Shown here: positions 5,495-7,793 of the stretch, one piece after another
How the letters are laid out: each line of letters starts with the position of its first letter
Position numbering within the stretch: position 1 is the first letter of the stretch
Assembly (NCBI RefSeq): GCF_014647435.1
Contig: NZ_BMPE01000039.1
Coordinates: 1-7,793 of the forward strand
Direction: 5' to 3'
DNA from: Deinococcus radiotolerans
GTDB lineage: Bacteria; Deinococcota; Deinococci; Deinococcales; Deinococcaceae
Length of the DNA stretch: 7,793 bases
Made by a program: the position numbers and the translations under genes
The notes under the pieces: model-generated
The model's database searches: none
The model's input: the letters and a program-made list of their open reading frames with translations, nothing else
What the model was told of the DNA's origin: nothing

Positions 5495-5596
5495 TTCCGT
5501 TCATCAAGGCAGATTTCGTGAGCCTTCCCTAATTCAAGTGAAGGGACCTTCAGGTCTTTGACCAATCCAGATGAGCGCCCTCGCGAGAATGGAGGT

Positions 5597-5779
5597 ATGA
5601 CCAAGCGACCCATCACCCTGCACGAGATCATGCCAGAACTCCACGGTGAAGAGACAGCGGCGCAGGTCATCTCTGATCTCCTAGAATTCATCGAACGGAC
5701 AGAACGCGCCTTACAGGAGCTCACCCAAGCCATTGAGGACCTGCAGTGGCTCACTGCGCCCGCCTCCATCCACGCCTGA
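5597..5779 (+). CDS. Small acidic helical protein
   Basis: A 60-residue protein of unrecognised family, almost certainly alpha-helical: MTKRPITLHEIMPELHGEE leads into a long amphipathic segment with AAQVISDLLEFIERTERALQ and ELTQAIEDLQWL (about 20-52), with heptad-like hydrophobic spacing that would suit a coiled coil or dimer. GGAGGT abuts the ATG directly (5591-5596), which is unusually close. A TTG at 5558 would add 13 residues, but third-position G/C preference begins only at 5597, so I keep the ATG. It is followed by the kinase at 5992 in the same direction, 212 bases away; no clear operon signal links the two. Coding is likely; function unknown. Confidence 0.7.
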   Translation: MTKRPITLHEIMPELHGEETAAQVISDLLEFIERTERALQELTQAIEDLQWLTAPASIHA

Positions 5780-5991
5780 CGGCCGCGTCTGATCACCTGA
5801 CTCACGCAGAGCATGGCTTGGCCGCTCTCCGGTTCACCGAGCGGACCGCCAGCACTTCACCACAGCGCCTTACAGTTCCACCGGCTCACGGCTGGTACGG
5901 TCGAAGATAACGCTGATTGTCAGCATGTCCTCTGGTCTTGAAGTCACCACCGGGCTCTTCTCCCCGATCCCACTTCACGCCCGGAGGCCTC

Positions 5992-7221
5992 ATGAGCCAC
6001 GCCGACGATGTTCGCCCGTCGACTGCGGAGTCCGCAGACCGTTCAATCACTGACCTGCAACAAGAGATTCAGGTGCTCGAAGGCCAGGTGCGTGCCGCTG
6101 AAGCCAACGCCCGGCAGGCCCGGCGCCTGTTCACCCACAGCCCACAAGCGGCGTTCCTCCTGACCCCTGAAGGTCGCGTCCTTGAAGCCAACGTCCAAGC
6201 GAGCCTCCTCCTGGGCGTACCCGCCTCCAGATCCGCCGGGCACCGCCTGGGCAAATACCTGACCTCCGCGTCCCAGGGGCCCTTCACAGCCCTGCTCAAA
6301 CAGGTCTTCGCCACCACCCCACACGCGACAACGGAACTGGTCCTGCTCACGGCTGACGGCACCGCGCGCACCGTGCTGGCGGCCGTACACCGCACCGACG
6401 CCGACGATGAAGCGCCAGGCTGCCAACTCGTCGTGACGAACGTGACCAGCCTGAAACAGGCCCACCATCACCTCCTGAACGACGTGGAGGCCCTCCAGGC
6501 CAGCATTCAGGACCAGACAGCCAGGAACCAGCGGCTCGAGGCAGAGGTATGGGAGGTCATTCAGGGCACGCAACTGCAACTGAACCTTCAACTGGGGCGG
6601 CTTCAGAGCGCCCTGAGACTCCACCAGAAGGAAGTGGAGGCCGCCGGCGGCACCTTCACGCACCTGGAGGCCACGCAGGACGTGCTGCGATCGGCGTTTG
6701 CGTTGGTGGAATCGCTGAATCAGTACATGGAGGCCCGGCAGCTCAGGTTACGGGCCGGTTCCGTCGACCTGAACCGCGTCCTGACCGAAGTGGTCAAAGA
6801 CCTGCAGGTGGTCCTGAGGGGCCGGTCGGTGCAGTGGTCGTCGGCGGCGCTACCCACCGTGCAGGGGGACGGCCGGGCCCTGCGGATCATCCTGCGGGAG
6901 TACGTCAGCAACGCCCTGAAGTTCACGCGGACGCGCGAGGTCACGCAGTTGCAGTGGCAGGTGGAGGAAACAGGGGATCACTACCTGATTGGCCTGCAGG
7001 ACAACGGCGTGGGGTTCAACCAACGGCAGAAGGACGAGGCCTTTGAACTGTTCGGGCGGCTGCATCCCACGGGAACGTACGAAGGAACGGGGATCGGGCT
7101 GGCGGTGGTGCGGCGACTGGCAGAACGGGGGGGCGGCCGCGCCTGGGGGGAAGGCAAGGTCGATCAGGGCGCGACGTTCTGGGTGGCGTGCCTGAACGTG
7201 CCGAACCGGAAGGTGGAGTGA
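5992..7221 (+). CDS. Soluble PAS sensor histidine-kinase-like protein
   Basis: A 409-residue cytoplasmic protein with no membrane segment. An N-terminal coiled coil (about 18-45) leads to a PAS domain (about 46-155: FTHSPQAAFLLTPEGRVLEAN at its start and TNVTSLKQAHHHL at its end). A second coiled coil (155-190) and a helical dimerisation-like region (186-270) follow, then a HATPase_c domain (290-402): N-box REYVSNALKF with N307, G1 DNGVGF at 337-342, F-box FELFGRL at 351-357, G2 GTGIGL at 365-370. The ATP-binding site is thus intact. In the helical region there is no H-E-x-x-x-P H-box; the only histidines are H211 and H224, in atypical contexts. It may phosphorylate an unusual histidine, or act without autophosphorylation. 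The frame is open to 5917, but GGAGG four bases before the ATG at 5992 decides the start. No response regulator is adjacent. Confidence 0.93.
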   Translation: MSHADDVRPSTAESADRSITDLQQEIQVLEGQVRAAEANARQARRLFTHSPQAAFLLTPEGRVLEANVQASLLLGVPASRSAGHRLGKYLTSASQGPFTALLKQVFATTPHATTELVLLTADGTARTVLAAVHRTDADDEAPGCQLVVTNVTSLKQAHHHLLNDVEALQASIQDQTARNQRLEAEVWEVIQGTQLQLNLQLGRLQSALRLHQKEVEAAGGTFTHLEATQDVLRSAFALVESLNQYMEARQLRLRAGSVDLNRVLTEVVKDLQVVLRGRSVQWSSAALPTVQGDGRALRIILREYVSNALKFTRTREVTQLQWQVEETGDHYLIGLQDNGVGFNQRQKDEAFELFGRLHPTGTYEGTGIGLAVVRRLAERGGGRAWGEGKVDQGATFWVACLNVPNRKVE

Positions 7222-7260
7222 GCGGGCGGGGCGCGTCGCGCCGCCACGCCGCCCTGCCCG
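7222..7260 (+). terminator. Possible GC hairpin after the kinase gene
   Basis: Immediately after the kinase stop the sequence CGGGC at 7224-7228 can pair with GCCCG at 7257-7261, and GGCGC-GTC-GCGCC lies between them. There is no U-tract, and such pairings are common at this GC content, so termination here is only a possibility. Confidence 0.25.
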
Positions 7261-7306
7261 GCGACCTGATGAGCCGGGATGATCCCACAGGAACCCGCCT
7301 GGCTCC

Positions 7307-7561
7307 GTGGCTCACGCCGTGCCGAGTGGACACCTCACTGTGATTCACCTGATTCTGCTGACCGCGTTGAAAGCAGCTCAGGAAGCGGGCTGGACCCACG
7401 CGTCAGTGGCCGCAGACCGAGCGGTGCCCCTGGCTGATCTCGTCGGGCAGCCGGATTCGTGGGCCGCAGCGGGGCCGTACCTGCTGAGCGACGCACACAT
7501 TCTGGATGGCCGGGGACGCCAGTGCGTGCAACTCAGCCGTCCGCAGGCCACCAGTCATTGA
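7307..7561 (+). CDS. Unknown small protein
   Basis: An 84-residue protein of no recognised family. It holds a helix VIHLILLTALKAAQEAGW, then a segment VAADRAVPLADLVGQPDSWA, and a strand-like end AHILDGRGRQCVQLSRP. The start is uncertain. GTG at 7307 gives the longest product, with AGGA 14 bases upstream. GTG at 7340, preceded by GAGTGGA nine bases away, would start at VIHLILL, just before the helix. Third-position G/C preference supports coding. It lies 85 bases after the kinase in the same direction and could be co-transcribed with it if the hairpin between them does not stop transcription. Confidence 0.62.
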   Translation: MAHAVPSGHLTVIHLILLTALKAAQEAGWTHASVAADRAVPLADLVGQPDSWAAAGPYLLSDAHILDGRGRQCVQLSRPQATSH

Positions 7562-7793
7562 GGTCGGGAGCTGGAGTGTTCTGGCAATACAACGGCAGGA
7601 GAGTGGTGAGCTGTGACCGACCCACGCCCTCCCGCCACCGTTTCCCTATGAGCCCGATCAGGTACGCCCTGTAGCTGGATCAACGTTTACCACTCGACCA
7701 GCGTGACGTTCAGGCGCTGCACCACGAGTTGAGGGTGCCCCAATTGCGGTTCCAGCCGATTTGCAAATCTCAGCGTACCTCAGCCCGCCTGTT
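7562..7793. other. Right-edge region with possible gene fragment
   Basis: No complete gene is seen. On the minus strand 7779-7687 is open and reads like the end of a protein (LRFANRLEPQLGHPQLVVQRL, then NVTLVEW, before a TAA at 7687-7689). A TGA at 7780-7782 interrupts the same frame, so it would be a remnant or the tail of a frameshifted gene coming from the right. On the + strand only very short frames occur, such as a GTG at 7613 giving 12 residues. Confidence 0.3.

Noticed and set aside
5443..5814. Upstream extension of the leftward gene to a 192-residue protein
   Set aside because: The extension is antisense to the gene at 5597-5779 and translates the hairpin arms as Pro- and Gly-runs; only the part after 5442 reads as protein.
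6043..7065. Minus- and plus-strand frames inside the kinase gene
   Set aside because: Shadows of the PAS and ATPase coding sequence, low-complexity Gly/Arg/Val products with no start signals.
1..7793. CRISPR array, tRNA, rRNA, transposase, integrase or toxin-antitoxin pair
   Set aside because: Looked for and not seen: no regularly spaced direct repeats, no cloverleaf with TTCGA arm, and no DDE or tyrosine-recombinase motifs in any frame.

Overview
The window looks like chromosomal or megaplasmid DNA of a Deinococcus-type bacterium. The coding regions are GC-rich. The cold-shock protein and the hybrid style of the PAS/ATPase kinase fit Deinococcus, and two starts look leaderless, with a TGnTAnnnT extended -10 five bases before the ATG, a promoter arrangement known to be frequent in that genus. 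Genus assignment is inference from sequence style; no rRNA or other marker is present.

Layout. From about 2.35 kb down to 0.16 kb a set of small genes is read leftward: a 74-residue unknown protein (2331-2107), a 102-residue unknown protein here called family A copy 1 (1983-1675), an 83-residue unknown protein here called B copy 1 (1122-871), a CspA-type cold-shock protein (742-488) and a small DUF7669-like winged-helix protein (403-161). From 2.59 to 3.0 kb there is what looks like a decayed or frameshifted gene read rightward. From 4214 to 3201 a membrane-anchored GGDEF diguanylate cyclase is read leftward.

Near 4.5 kb the base composition drops sharply (35% GC over 4561-4680). This AT-rich patch encodes a second member of family A (4575-4874), followed by a partner gene (B copy 2, ending 5253). 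A1 and A2 align over 81 residues without a gap with 33 identities, and both have the same leaderless promoter geometry. B1 and B2 share a short LSF..(V/L)PGT..R...Y..R block. So the window seems to hold two diverged copies of an undescribed A-B gene pair in the same gene order, one native-looking and one AT-rich and probably acquired horizontally. This is the most interesting observation here.

The right part holds a small leftward gene (5442-5236) and a small rightward gene (5597-5779), separated by a 16-bp stem hairpin. These are followed by a soluble PAS-histidine-kinase-like protein with an intact ATPase domain but no recognisable H-box (5992-7221), and an unknown small protein (7307-7561). 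The GGDEF protein and the kinase indicate signalling functions, but nothing in the sequence ties them to the A-B genes. No transposase, integrase, tRNA, rRNA or CRISPR array was seen.
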